NCBI GenBank assembly: GCA_947626905.1 | Contig: CANQUE010000014.1 | Location: forward strand, 1 to 42,297 | Reading direction: 5' to 3' | Source of the DNA: an uncultured Oscillospiraceae bacterium | Lineage (GTDB): Bacteria > Bacillota > Clostridia > Oscillospirales > Oscillospiraceae | DNA: 42,297 nt | Part shown: one piece after another, positions 34,504 through 42,297 of the stretch | How the letters are laid out: every line of letters begins with the position of its first letter | How positions within the stretch are numbered: position 1 is the first letter of the stretch | The notes under the pieces: model-generated | Database searches by the model: none | Seen by the model: the letters and a program-made list of their open reading frames with translations, nothing else | What the model was told of the DNA's origin: nothing | Program-made: the position numbers and the translations under genes

Positions 34504-36330
34504 ATGGACGTTTTTTATCGGATCATCGCCATGCTGGGCGGCCTGAGCATGTTCCTGTACGGCATGCGCGTCATGGGCGACGGGCTGAAAAGTTGTTCCG
34601 GCGGAGCCATGAAAGCGGCCCTGGCCAAGGTCACGGGAAAGCCGGCGCTGGGTTTCCTGCTGGGCATGCTGGTCACCTGCATGATCCAAAGCTCCCACGC
34701 CACCATCGTGCTGACGGTGGGTCTGGTAGGCGCGGGTTTCCTCACCTTCCGCCAGTCCGTCGGCATCGTGCTGGGCGCCAACGTGGGCACCGCCATCACC
34801 GCCCAGATCATCCGGCTGATGGACGTGGAGTCCGGCTCCACCAGCATCCTCTATCTGTTCAACGCCAAGAATCTGGCCCCCCTGGCCCTGATCGTGGGCG
34901 TCGTGCTGATCATGTTCGTCAATCGGGGCGCGTCCAAGAGCGCCGGCACCATCGCCGTGGGCTTCGGCGTGCTGTTCATGGGGCTGATCTCCATGTCCGA
35001 CGCGGTCAGCTCCTTCGGTCCCAGTCTGAGCCGGCTGCTCACCGCCTTTGAGGGCAACTACTTCCTGGGCTTCCTCTCCGGCGCGGCCGTCACCGCCGTG
35101 ATCCAGAGCTCCTCCGCCGTCATCGGCATCCTTCAGTCGGTGGCCAGCTCCGTAGGCGTCCGGTTTTGCGGGGTGTTCGCGGTGATCATCGGCGTGAACA
35201 TCGCCGACAGCATCTCCGCCTATCTGGTCAGCCGCATCGGCGCCAAGCCCGAGCAGATCCGCACCGTCACCGTCCACGTGATCTACAACGTCTGCGCCGC
35301 GGTCTTGATCTCCCTGGTCCTGGCGGTGCTGCGGGGCGCGGGGGTGCTGGGCGACGGGCTGTGGTACCGATCCCTGGACTCCGGCGGCGTTGCGAACGTT
35401 CACGGCCTGTTCCGGCTGGTGCCCGCGGTGCTGCTCCTGCCCCTGAGCGGCGTATTCGCCCGCCTGGCGGAAAAGCTGGTGCCGGATAAGCCCTTGGACG
35501 CGGAGGATCAGGACATCATGGAAAACCTCCGGGAGCTGGACAGCCACCTGGTCACCAACCCGGCCCTGGCCCTGGACCAGTCCGCCCACCTGATCGGCCA
35601 CATGGGGGACGTGGCCCTGCACAATTACGACGCCGCGGTCCAGCAGCTGTTTGATTACGATCCCAAGCGAACGGACCGCATCGACCAGCGGGAGGCCCTT
35701 CTGGACCGGATGGCCGACGCGGCCAACCAGTACATCGTCAGCCTCTCCCCCTATGTCACCCGGGCCGTCGATAACCGCAGCCAGAACTTCCAGATCAAAG
35801 TGCTCACCTGCTTCGAGCGCGTCGGCGACCTGGCCCAGAACATCCTCCACGACCAGCAGCGGCTCATTGCCTCCGGAAAGCCCCTGACTCCCGCCGCCCA
35901 GGAGGATCTGAAGGGCACGCTGGCGGCGGTACGGGACATCCTGGCCCTGACGGTGGACGTATACAAGACCGACGACATGGCCCGGGCGCGGAACGTGGAG
36001 CCTCTGGAGGAGGTCATCGACGACATCATCGAGGTGATGAAGGCCCGGCATGTGGACCGGATGACCCGGGGCATCTGCGACGTGTACTCCGGGATCCAGT
36101 ACGAGAACATCCTGCAAAACCTGGAGCGCGTGTCCGACCAGTGTTCGGATATGGCCGTGTATATGCTGGGCCGGGACGACCTGTCCATCTCCGGTCAGGA
36201 GCACCGGTACCTGCATGAGCTGCACCACTCCGGCGACCGGGAGTATGGCCGCCTGTTCCGGGACAATTACCACAAATACGCCGGCGCCCTTCACCTGTCT
36301 GAAGATGGCTCGGAGATAAATAATCCTTGA
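34504..36330 (+). CDS. Na/Pi cotransporter family protein with PhoU-like domain
   Basis: This 608-aa membrane protein belongs to the NptA/YjbB-type sodium-phosphate cotransporters. Two inverted Na/Pi repeats hold the QSS signature (MIQSSHAT near residue 60, VIQSSSAV near 200) and GANVGTAIT and GVNIADSIS loops, within about eight to nine membrane segments. The C-terminal 250 residues form a helical PhoU-like domain (ALLDRMADAANQYIV, CFERVGDLAQNI, DQCSDMAVYM) that probably gates or regulates transport. GGGAGAAAG precedes the ATG. A TATAAT occurs at 34435-34440 without a matched -35. It is divergent from the purine operon, separated by about 400 bp. Confidence 0.93.
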   Translation: MDVFYRIIAMLGGLSMFLYGMRVMGDGLKSCSGGAMKAALAKVTGKPALGFLLGMLVTCMIQSSHATIVLTVGLVGAGFLTFRQSVGIVLGANVGTAITAQIIRLMDVESGSTSILYLFNAKNLAPLALIVGVVLIMFVNRGASKSAGTIAVGFGVLFMGLISMSDAVSSFGPSLSRLLTAFEGNYFLGFLSGAAVTAVIQSSSAVIGILQSVASSVGVRFCGVFAVIIGVNIADSISAYLVSRIGAKPEQIRTVTVHVIYNVCAAVLISLVLAVLRGAGVLGDGLWYRSLDSGGVANVHGLFRLVPAVLLLPLSGVFARLAEKLVPDKPLDAEDQDIMENLRELDSHLVTNPALALDQSAHLIGHMGDVALHNYDAAVQQLFDYDPKRTDRIDQREALLDRMADAANQYIVSLSPYVTRAVDNRSQNFQIKVLTCFERVGDLAQNILHDQQRLIASGKPLTPAAQEDLKGTLAAVRDILALTVDVYKTDDMARARNVEPLEEVIDDIIEVMKARHVDRMTRGICDVYSGIQYENILQNLERVSDQCSDMAVYMLGRDDLSISGQEHRYLHELHHSGDREYGRLFRDNYHKYAGALHLSEDGSEINNP

Positions 36331-36355
36331 CAAATCCAAAAGAATCCCTTATAAT
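36327..36355 (+). promoter_or_regulatory. Near-perfect sigma-A promoter of asnB
   Basis: TTGACA (36327-36332), 17-nt spacer, TATAAT (36350-36355). The -35 overlaps the stop codon of the cotransporter gene. Start of transcription would be about 36362. Confidence 0.85.
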
Positions 36356-36363
36356 CCGCCCAT

Positions 36364-36407
36364 GAGCAAAGACGTTCTGTTTTCAGCGCGTCTTTGTTCT
36401 TTTTATT
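36364..36407 (+). terminator. Rho-independent terminator/attenuator in the asnB leader
   Basis: GAGCAAAGACG (36364-36374) and CGTCTTTGTTC (36389-36399) form an 11-bp hairpin followed by TTTTTATT. It ends the cotransporter transcript but also sits just after the predicted asnB transcription start, so it could attenuate asnB. No competing antiterminator fold was seen in the short leader. Confidence 0.75.
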
Positions 36408-36427
36408 GAGAGCAAGGAGAGAGCAAT

Positions 36428-38008
36428 ATGTGCGGGATCATGGGATTTACCAAACGAACGCTGACGCGGGAGCAGCTGCGGCCCTATTTTGACAGGACCT
36501 GTTTCCGGGGACCGGACATGAGCCGGATCGAGCCGGCGGGGCCTGGATGGCTGTGCTTCCACCGGCTGGCCATCATGGGCCTGCATCCTCACGGGATGCA
36601 GCCGTTCCATCTGGACGGGGATATGGCGGTGTGCAATGGGGAGTTGTATCTGTTCCGGCCGCTGAAGGCGGAGCTGGCAAAGGAATACGATTTCGTCAGC
36701 GGCTCCGACTGCGAGATCATCCTGCCCCTGTACCGGAAATATGGAACGGATATGTTCAAAATGCTGGACGCGGAATTCGCCATGATCCTTTACGACAGCC
36801 GGCAGGACCGCTTCATCGCCGCCCGGGACCCCATCGGCATCCGGCCGCTGTTTTACGGCCAGCTCGCCGACGGGAGCATGGTCTTTGCCAGCGAGGCGAA
36901 AAACCTGGTGGGCCTGTGCGAAAAGATAAACCCCTTCCCTCCCGGCCACTACTGGGCAGACGGGAAGTTCGTCCGTTACGCCGACCTGACGACGGTGGAC
37001 CGGTATCTGCCGGACGACGTCGACACCGTCTGCCGGAACATCCGGGAAAAGCTGATCCTGGCGGTGGACAAGCGGCTGGACGCGGACGCGCCGCTGGGCT
37101 TTCTGCTGTCCGGCGGATTGGACAGCTCTCTGGTGTGCGCCATCTCCGCCCGCATCCTGGGCCGGCACATCCGCTCCTTCGCCATCGGCATGGACACCGA
37201 CGCCATCGATCTGAAATATGCCCGCCAGGCGGCGGACTGGATCGGCGCTGACCACACGGAGGTGTACATGACCTGGCAGCAGGTGATCGATGCGCTGGAG
37301 GTGGTCATCGCCATGCTGGGCACATGGGACATCACCACCATCCGGGCCAGCATGGGGATGTATCTGTGCTGCAAGGCCATCCACGACACCACGGACGTGC
37401 GGGTGCTGCTGACCGGAGAGATATCCGACGAGCTGTTCGGCTATAAGTACACCGACTTCGCCCCCTCCCCCGAGGCGTTCCAGGCGGAGGCGAAAAAGCG
37501 GGTGGATGAGCTGTACATGTACGACGTGCTCCGGGCGGACCGGTGCATCAGCGCCAACTCCCTGGAGGCCCGGGTGCCCTTCGGGGATCTGGAGTTCGTC
37601 CGATACGTCATGCAGGTGGACCCGAAGCTGAAGGTGAACCGCTACGGCATGGGGAAATATCTGCTGCGCCAGGCCTTTGCAAACGACCACATCCTCCCCG
37701 ACGGCATCCTGTGGCGGCAGAAGGCGGCCTTTTCCGACGCGGTGGGCCACTCCATGGTGGACGATCTGAAGCGATACGCCGAGACCATGTACAGCGACGA
37801 GGAATACGAGCGCAGGCGCGGGAAATATACCTTTGCCCGGCCCTTTACCAAGGAGAGCCTTCTCTATCGGGAGATCTTTGAAAAATACTACCCCGGGCAA
37901 GCGGAAATGATCGCGGACTTCTGGATGCCCAACAAGTCCTGGGCCGGCTGCGACGTAAACGATCCCAGCGCCCGGGTCCTGGCCAACTACGGCGAGAGCG
38001 GGGTATGA
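36428..38008 (+). CDS. asnB: Asparagine synthase, glutamine-hydrolysing
   Basis: This 526-aa enzyme makes asparagine from aspartate, glutamine and ATP. The N-terminal class II glutaminase starts MCGIMGF with Cys2 as nucleophile, followed by CFRGPD, RLAIMG, VCNGELYLF and SGSDCEIILPLY. The synthetase domain (from about 215) has the pyrophosphatase loop LSGGLDSSLV, then GEISDELFGYKY and ANSLEARVPFGDLEFV. It is of the AsnB size (about 550 aa) with a normal end. A strong promoter and a leader hairpin precede it; AAGGAGAG stands before the ATG. Confidence 0.95.
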   Translation: MCGIMGFTKRTLTREQLRPYFDRTCFRGPDMSRIEPAGPGWLCFHRLAIMGLHPHGMQPFHLDGDMAVCNGELYLFRPLKAELAKEYDFVSGSDCEIILPLYRKYGTDMFKMLDAEFAMILYDSRQDRFIAARDPIGIRPLFYGQLADGSMVFASEAKNLVGLCEKINPFPPGHYWADGKFVRYADLTTVDRYLPDDVDTVCRNIREKLILAVDKRLDADAPLGFLLSGGLDSSLVCAISARILGRHIRSFAIGMDTDAIDLKYARQAADWIGADHTEVYMTWQQVIDALEVVIAMLGTWDITTIRASMGMYLCCKAIHDTTDVRVLLTGEISDELFGYKYTDFAPSPEAFQAEAKKRVDELYMYDVLRADRCISANSLEARVPFGDLEFVRYVMQVDPKLKVNRYGMGKYLLRQAFANDHILPDGILWRQKAAFSDAVGHSMVDDLKRYAETMYSDEEYERRRGKYTFARPFTKESLLYREIFEKYYPGQAEMIADFWMPNKSWAGCDVNDPSARVLANYGESGV

Positions 38009-38020
38009 AACATATACGGA

Positions 38021-38053
38021 AAGGGAAGGGTCCGGGGACCCTTCCCTTTTTTC
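38021..38053 (+). terminator. Terminator between asnB and the thioesterase gene
   Basis: AAGGGAAGGGTCC and GGACCCTTCCCTT form a long hairpin 13 nt after the asnB stop, followed by TTTTTTC. It lies between convergent genes and may also serve the thioesterase gene, though the minus-strand T tract is weaker. Confidence 0.85.
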
Positions 38054-38072
38054 TCTTTTCCGCCGGGGCCGC

Positions 38073-38804
38073 TTACCGCAGCCGCAGTACCATTTGGGCG
38101 GCGACGGAGTCATCCGGCTTCTGCACCAGCAGATGCCAGCCCTCCTCGTCCTGCCGGCGGTAGACGCGCAGCTCCTCCCCCTCCCGGCAGGCGGCGCTGT
38201 AGCTGATCTCCGCCTCCGCCACGTCCATGGCCTCCAGCTCCGCCACCGCAAAGGTGCCCATGAGCATGCGCACATAGGCCACGTTGTTCATGTGCCGGCC
38301 GGTGTCGATGTCCCGGGACGTGACCGTATAGCGGGCATGGAGATAGGCCGGCTCCGGCTTTTCCTTAAAGCGGGTGAATGGCTCCCCACAGACCCGCTCG
38401 GGCAGGTGCTCCAGGTCGGCGGGATAGCCGAAGTCGTCCCGCTTCATCACCCGGCCCGTATCCACGTTCTGGGCCGCCCACTCGGTCCGGCCTTCGGCCA
38501 GCACCTCGCCGTCTTTCGTCAGCCGGTAAAAGCGGTCGCATTTCACGTTGCCCGGCTGCCCCGGCCAGGTCCGCACCCGCACCCGGTCCATATATCCCGG
38601 GTTTTTATAAATGCGCACCCGGGTGCGCACTGCCAGCCAGAAAGCCCTGTGGGAGAGCATGTCGTGATAGCCCACGCCGATGCATTCGGCGTGCTCCGCC
38701 GCCAGATCCATAAAAAGGTCGAACAGCCCCGACAGCCGCAGCATGCCCGCGTAGTCCAGCTTGCTGGTGCACAGCACCTCATCCTTTTCCAGGTAGTTTT
38801 GCAT
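38073..38804 (-). CDS. Acyl-ACP thioesterase
   Basis: This 243-aa protein is a tandem hot-dog-fold acyl-acyl carrier protein thioesterase (FatA/FatB-like), which releases free fatty acids from ACP. The N-terminal domain has DYAGMLRLSGLFDLFMDLAAEHAE and WLAVRTRVRIYKNPG. The second has YTVTSRDIDTGRHMNNVAYVRMLM, where the Asn-His pair of NNVAY-type motifs belongs to the catalytic or binding set. Length matches the family. GGGAGGG precedes the ATG. It follows nrdG on the same strand, separated by a hairpin. A role in membrane lipid turnover or fatty acid scavenging is inferred. Confidence 0.88.
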   Translation of the reverse strand: MQNYLEKDEVLCTSKLDYAGMLRLSGLFDLFMDLAAEHAECIGVGYHDMLSHRAFWLAVRTRVRIYKNPGYMDRVRVRTWPGQPGNVKCDRFYRLTKDGEVLAEGRTEWAAQNVDTGRVMKRDDFGYPADLEHLPERVCGEPFTRFKEKPEPAYLHARYTVTSRDIDTGRHMNNVAYVRMLMGTFAVAELEAMDVAEAEISYSAACREGEELRVYRRQDEEGWHLLVQKPDDSVAAQMVLRLR

Positions 38805-38822
38805 ATTCCCTCCCCAAATGGA

Positions 38823-38850
38823 ACCGGCCTCCCGTCAGCGGGAAGCCGGT
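38823..38850 (-). terminator. Hairpin at the end of nrdG
   Basis: ACCGGC/GCCGGT and TCCCG/CGGGA form an 11-bp stem with one mismatch around a 4-nt loop, containing the nrdG stop codon. The minus-strand tail (TTCCATTTGG) is only weakly T-rich. Confidence 0.5.
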
Positions 38851-39377
38851 CCTTTATGGTCGTCCCAAAGAACGATCTGTCCCCGATCCCGGGTGGCGTT
38901 CATGTCGATGATCCGCTGGTTGGAAGAGCCTCTGAACCGCAGGCTGATGTCCTTCAGCCGCTGGATGAACGGCCCGTCCACCAGCACGTCGATCGCGGCC
39001 AGCAGTTGGTCTGTGACCTCGCACCGGGGGTGGCTTCCCTCCCGCAGGAGATCCTCATACACGAAGCCGGTGAAGGCCCAGACCGTCTTGTCCGGATACA
39101 ACGCCCGCACCCGGTCCACGAACGGCGCCAGCACCCGCTGGTTCTCCGGTTCAAAGGGGTCGCCGCCCAGCAGGGTCAGGCCGTTTATATACCGGGGGGC
39201 CAGCATTTCCAGTATCCGGCCCTCCGTTTCCGCGGTAAAGGGCTGGCCATATTCAAAATCCCAGGTCTCCGGCTGGAAACAGCCGGGGCACCGGTTGGTG
39301 CAGCCGGACACGAACAGGGTCACCCGCACGCCGATGCCGTTGGCGATATCGCAGTTTTTTATCTGGCCGTAATACAT
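38835..39377 (-). CDS. nrdG: Anaerobic ribonucleotide reductase activating enzyme
   Basis: This 180-aa radical SAM enzyme makes the glycyl radical on NrdD. The cluster motif CTNRCPGC (CX3CX2C) lies near residues 26-33, with LLGGDPFEPEN as the SAM-binding GGE-like stretch and WAFTGFVYEDLL after it. The start MYYGQIKNCD lies 5 nt after the nrdD stop codon without a clear ribosome site, so translation is probably coupled to nrdD. The frame upstream to 40013 only shadows nrdD. Confidence 0.93.
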   Translation of the reverse strand: MYYGQIKNCDIANGIGVRVTLFVSGCTNRCPGCFQPETWDFEYGQPFTAETEGRILEMLAPRYINGLTLLGGDPFEPENQRVLAPFVDRVRALYPDKTVWAFTGFVYEDLLREGSHPRCEVTDQLLAAIDVLVDGPFIQRLKDISLRFRGSSNQRIIDMNATRDRGQIVLWDDHKGPASR

Positions 39378-39382
39378 AAGCT

Positions 39383-41581
39383 TTACAGGTGCAGGACCCG
39401 GTCCTTGATCTCCTGGGTGCGGCCCTGGTTCCAGAACTGGGTGCCGATATAGCCGCAGGTCCGGCGGGCCACGTTCATCTTGTTCTGGTCGGTGTTGCCG
39501 CAGCGGGGGCAGCGCCAGATCAGCTTTCCGTCGTCCTCGGCGATCTCGATCTCCCCGTCCCAGCCGCACACCTGGCAGTAGTCGCTCTTGGTGTTCAGCT
39601 CGGCGTAGATGATGTTGTCGTAGATGAACCGCATCACCTGCAGCACAGCCTCCAGGTTGTTCTGCATATCCGGCACCTCCACATAGCTGATGGCGCCGCC
39701 GGGAGAAAGGTGCTGGAACTGGGCCTCGAACTTCAGCTTGGTGAACGCGTCGATCTGCTCGGTCACGTGCACGTGATAGGAGTTGGTGATATAGCCCTTG
39801 TCCGTGATGCCGGGGATGACGCCGAAGCGCTTTTGCAGGCACTTGGCGAACTTGTAGGTGGTGCTCTCCAGAGGCGTGCCGTACAGGGAGAAGTCGATGT
39901 TGTGTTGCTCCTTCCAGCGCTTGCAGGCCGCGTTCATATACTGCATGATCTCCAGGGCAAAGGGCGTGGCGGAGGGGTCGGTATGGCTCTTGCCGGTCAT
40001 GTACTTGACGCACTCATAAAGGCCCGCATAGCCCAGGGAGATGGTGGAGTAGCCGTTGTACAGCAGCTTGTCGATGGGCTCGCCCTTCTGCAGGCGGGCC
40101 AGGGCGCCGTACTGCCACAGGATGGGGGCCGCGTCGGAGAGGGTGCCCTTCAGCCGCTCATGGCGGCACATCAGCGCCCGGTGGCACAGCTCCAGCCGCT
40201 CGTCAAAGATCTTCCAGAACTTCTCCAGATTGCCGCCGGAGGATAGGGCCACGTCGGGCAGGTTGATGGTGACCACGCCCTGGTTGAAGCGGCCGTAATA
40301 CTTGTGCTTGCCCGGCTCATAGTTGCCGGCGTTGGCGATGTTGCCGATGCCGGCGTCCGTGAAGCGGTCCGGCGTCAGGAAGGAACGGCAGCCCATGCAG
40401 GTGTACACATCGCCCTTCAGCTCCAGCATCTTCTTCTCGGAGATGTAGTCGGGGACCATCCGCTTGGCGGTGCATTTGGCTGCCAGCTCCGTCAGGTAGT
40501 AGTAAGGCGTGCCCTCCTCCACGTTGTCCTCTTCCAGCACATAGATGAGCTTGGGGAACGCGGGGGTCACCCAGATGCCCTGCTCGTTCTTCACGCCTTC
40601 ATAGCGCTGCAGAAGGGTCTCCTCGATGATGATGGCCAAGTCCCGCTTCTCCTGCTCGTTTTTGGCCTCGTTAAGGTACATGAACACGGTGACGAAGGGG
40701 GCCTGTCCGTTGGTGGTCAAAAGCGTCACCACCTGGTACTGGATGGTCTGCACGCCCCGGCGGATCTCTTCCCGCAGGCGCTTCTCCACGATCTGATCCA
40801 CCTGCTCGCTGGTGGGCACCACGCCCAGCGTGCTGATCTCGTCCCGGACGATGGCGCGGATCTTCTCCCGGCTGACCTGCACGAAGGGGGCCAGATGGGC
40901 CAGGGAGATGGACTGGCCGCCATACTGGTTGGAGGCCACCTGGGCCACGATCTGGGTGGCGATGTTGCAGGCGGTGGCGAAGCTGTGGGGCCGCTCGATC
41001 AGGGTGTCGGTGATCACCGTGCCGTTCTGGAGCATGTCCTCCAGGTTCACCAGATCGCAGTTGTGCATATGCTGGGCATAATAGTCGGTGTCGTGGAAGT
41101 GGATGATGCCGTCCTCATGGGCCTGGACGATGTCCTGGGGCAGCAGGATGCGGTTGGTGATGTCCCGGCTGACCTCGCCGGCCATATAATCCCGCTGGGT
41201 GGAGTTGACCACCGGGTTTTTGTTGGAGTTCTCCTGCTTGGCCTCCTCGTTGTTGCACTCGATCAGGGCCAGGATGCGGTCGTCGGTGGTGTTGGCCTGA
41301 CGGACCAGGCTCCGGGTATAGCGGTAGGTGATGTACCGCTTGGCCACCTCGTAGGCGCCGTGAGCCATGATCTGCTCCTCCACCATGTCCTGGATCTCCT
41401 CCACGGAAGGGGAACGCCCCAGCTCCACGCAGCTCTTCTCCACAGAGTCCGCGATCCGATGGATCTGGGTGTTTGTCATACGCAGATCATCCTCCACCAC
41501 ATCGTTGGCCTTGGTGATGGCATTGATGATCTTGGTGATGTCGAAGGTGACCTCCGAGCCGTTTCTCTTGATGATCTTCAT
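39383..41581 (-). CDS. nrdD: Anaerobic ribonucleoside-triphosphate reductase
   Basis: This 732-aa class III enzyme reduces NTPs to dNTPs in the absence of oxygen, using formate. An N-terminal ATP cone (about residues 1-95; KIIKRNGSEVTFDITKI) gives allosteric control. The catalytic barrel has CMGCRSFL. The C-terminal zinc site is CQVCG and CPRCG, followed by the glycyl-radical segment RRTCGYIGTQFWNQGR. Length is normal. It is transcribed with nrdG from a promoter carrying NrdR boxes. GAGAGGAG precedes the ATG. Confidence 0.96.
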   Translation of the reverse strand: MKIIKRNGSEVTFDITKIINAITKANDVVEDDLRMTNTQIHRIADSVEKSCVELGRSPSVEEIQDMVEEQIMAHGAYEVAKRYITYRYTRSLVRQANTTDDRILALIECNNEEAKQENSNKNPVVNSTQRDYMAGEVSRDITNRILLPQDIVQAHEDGIIHFHDTDYYAQHMHNCDLVNLEDMLQNGTVITDTLIERPHSFATACNIATQIVAQVASNQYGGQSISLAHLAPFVQVSREKIRAIVRDEISTLGVVPTSEQVDQIVEKRLREEIRRGVQTIQYQVVTLLTTNGQAPFVTVFMYLNEAKNEQEKRDLAIIIEETLLQRYEGVKNEQGIWVTPAFPKLIYVLEEDNVEEGTPYYYLTELAAKCTAKRMVPDYISEKKMLELKGDVYTCMGCRSFLTPDRFTDAGIGNIANAGNYEPGKHKYYGRFNQGVVTINLPDVALSSGGNLEKFWKIFDERLELCHRALMCRHERLKGTLSDAAPILWQYGALARLQKGEPIDKLLYNGYSTISLGYAGLYECVKYMTGKSHTDPSATPFALEIMQYMNAACKRWKEQHNIDFSLYGTPLESTTYKFAKCLQKRFGVIPGITDKGYITNSYHVHVTEQIDAFTKLKFEAQFQHLSPGGAISYVEVPDMQNNLEAVLQVMRFIYDNIIYAELNTKSDYCQVCGWDGEIEIAEDDGKLIWRCPRCGNTDQNKMNVARRTCGYIGTQFWNQGRTQEIKDRVLHL

Positions 41582-41662
41582 GTCGCGCCGCCTCTCCTCT
41601 CGCTGGGTCTATATCCCACATTCCCGGCCGGGCCGACCGGTTACATAACGCTGCTGGATGCT

Positions 41663-41691
41663 ATACTAGCACAACATCTTGTGCCTGTCAA
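41663..41691 (-). promoter_or_regulatory. Sigma-A promoter of nrdD-nrdG
   Basis: On the minus strand TTGACA (complement of 41686-41691), a 17-nt spacer and TAGTAT (complement of 41663-41668). The spacer is almost completely occupied by NrdR box 1. Confidence 0.8.
41670..41685 (-). promoter_or_regulatory. NrdR box 1 (strong)
   Basis: GCACAACATCTTGTGC is a 16-bp palindrome with 6-bp arms that fits the NrdR consensus (ACAC-N-ATATAT-N-GTGT type). It lies between -35 and -10, where bound NrdR would block RNA polymerase. Confidence 0.78.
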
Positions 41692-41700
41692 TAGTCTTCG

Positions 41701-41716
41701 TTTCAATATTTTGTTA
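41701..41716 (-). promoter_or_regulatory. NrdR box 2 (degenerate)
   Basis: TTTCAATATTTTGTTA on the plus strand keeps the central ATAT and the outer C and GT positions of the NrdR box. It is exactly 31 bp from box 1, three helix turns, the spacing expected for paired NrdR sites. Confidence 0.6.
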
Positions 41717-41837
41717 CCTCGGGAAGAAGGCGCAAACCCTTGAAAATACAGGGAATTTCGTAAATTTTTGTAATATTTTATGAGTATGACCGCCGGGATC
41801 GGCCAAAAAAATTTTTTTGCGGGCGACGATTTTCCGG

Positions 41838-41878
41838 CAAAAAGACACGGGCCGCACCACAGGATGTGGCGCGGCCCG
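41838..41878 (-). terminator. Rho-independent terminator after the symporter gene
   Basis: CGGGCCGCACCACA (41848-41861) and TGTGGCGCGGCCCG (41865-41878) form a 14-bp stem with one mismatch; on the minus strand it is followed by TGTCTTTTTG. It ends the symporter transcript before the nrdD promoter region. Confidence 0.88.
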
Positions 41879-41898
41879 GGAGATATCCCGCGTCCGGA

Positions 41899-42297
41899 TC
41901 AGGCGGCCTGAGAGCTGTGCAGCTTCTTCTGCAGCCAGTCCTTCCCGTCCACGAACCGGCTGACGATGTAGCTGACCACATAGTCGCCGGCGGCGTTGAT
42001 CATGGTGGCAGGCGGGTCCACCAGGTTGCCGATGGCCACCAGGATGGGGAACGCCATGCTCATCTGGTCCGGGAAGAAGATGGAGCAGATGATGTACTCG
42101 CCGATGTAGCCGCCGCCGGGCACGCCGCTCATGCCCACGGAGCTGAGCACCGCCACCAGCACCACCGGCACCAGCATCCCGATGCCCATGTCCTTGCCGA
42201 ACACCCCCAGCACGAAGGCGATCTTCAGCACGCAGGAGAAGCAGGAGCCGTCCATGTGCATGGTGGCGCCCAGGGGCAGCACCATGTCGGACACGTC
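41899..42297 (-). CDS. Dicarboxylate/amino acid:cation symporter, C-terminal part
   Basis: The last 132 or so residues of a DAACS-family (GltP/GltT-like) sodium- or proton-coupled transporter are present; the N-terminus lies beyond the window. Visible features are the reentrant-loop region LPLGATMHMDGSCF, GVPGGG (HP2 loop), and the substrate-binding helix LVDPPATMINAAGDYV. The tail is short and charged. Substrate is probably an acidic amino acid or C4-dicarboxylate. The gene is cut by the window end, not by mutation. An internal ATG at 42294 is not the real start. Confidence 0.9.
   Translation of the reverse strand, partial: DVSDMVLPLGATMHMDGSCFSCVLKIAFVLGVFGKDMGIGMLVPVVLVAVLSSVGMSGVPGGGYIGEYIICSIFFPDQMSMAFPILVAIGNLVDPPATMINAAGDYVVSYIVSRFVDGKDWLQKKLHSSQAA

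Noticed and set aside
34402-36339. 645-codon minus-strand frame opposite the Na/Pi cotransporter
   Set aside because: It is the antisense shadow of a gene with clear QSS and PhoU features on the plus strand.
1-42297. CRISPR arrays, tRNA/rRNA genes and insertion sequences
   Set aside because: I looked for regularly spaced repeats, tRNA-like cloverleaf ends and transposase motifs and saw none I could support.

Overview
This window looks like a high-GC, strictly anaerobic gut-type Firmicute (class Clostridia, probably an Oscillospiraceae relative of Flavonifractor or Intestinimonas). That is an inference from the oxygen-sensitive class III ribonucleotide reductase (nrdD/nrdG), formate-tetrahydrofolate ligase, a single-chain PurL of about 1230 residues, a B. 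subtilis-type PurF with Fe-S cysteines, and Firmicute promoters and ribosome-binding sites. The right two thirds (about 13,000-42,297) is GC-rich core genome. The left third (1 to about 11,500) is clearly more AT-rich and is accessory DNA.

Accessory region, left to right: (i) a leftward, translationally coupled serine-recombinase operon (small basic ORF, full-length large serine recombinase, resolvase-domain-only recombinase) that runs out of the window; (ii) a roughly 550-base stretch without a convincing gene, bounded by an imperfect direct repeat; (iii) a riboswitch-like structured RNA of about 140 nt with interlocking 15-bp and 13-bp pairings, directly upstream of a secreted surface protein (InlB-type repeat plus FISUMP domain) that looks foreign; (iv) a defence island with a type IIL (MmeI-like) restriction-modification-specificity enzyme, a small co-transcribed membrane protein, and a complete Gabija system (gajA OLD-type ATPase/Toprim nuclease, gajB UvrD-like helicase) behind its own promoter.

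Transition region (11,950-18,010): FkbM-type methyltransferase with a G9 tract, a DMT-family exporter with a broken C-terminus, a GNAT acetyltransferase, a LysR regulator whose -35 element lies inside a 31-bp palindrome, a frameshifted class M (SirTM-like) sirtuin, a CHAP plus peptidoglycan-binding endolysin-like protein, and thymidylate kinase.

Core purine operon (34,286 down to 18,031, minus strand): one sigma-A promoter, a ZTP (pfl) riboswitch, then purE-purC-purF-purM-purN-purO-purH(AICAR transformylase only)-membrane MutS-like ATPase-purD-purL-guaB-fhs and a terminator, with gaps of 25 nt or less or short overlaps. The operon makes IMP and commits it to XMP. Its last gene makes the 10-formyl-THF that PurN and PurH consume, and its riboswitch senses ZMP/ZTP, which build up when 10-formyl-THF is scarce. 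PurB, PurK, PurA and GuaA are not in this window.

Right flank: a Na/Pi cotransporter with a PhoU domain, asnB with a promoter overlapping the upstream stop codon and a terminator hairpin in its leader, an acyl-ACP thioesterase, nrdD-nrdG under a promoter carrying two NrdR boxes spaced 31 bp, and the C-terminal part of a dicarboxylate/amino acid:cation symporter cut by the window end.

No tRNA, rRNA, CRISPR array or recognisable insertion sequence was found. The most novel-looking items are the riboswitch-like RNA with its FISUMP protein, the membrane MutS-like gene inside the purine operon, and the membrane protein coupled to the type IIL enzyme.
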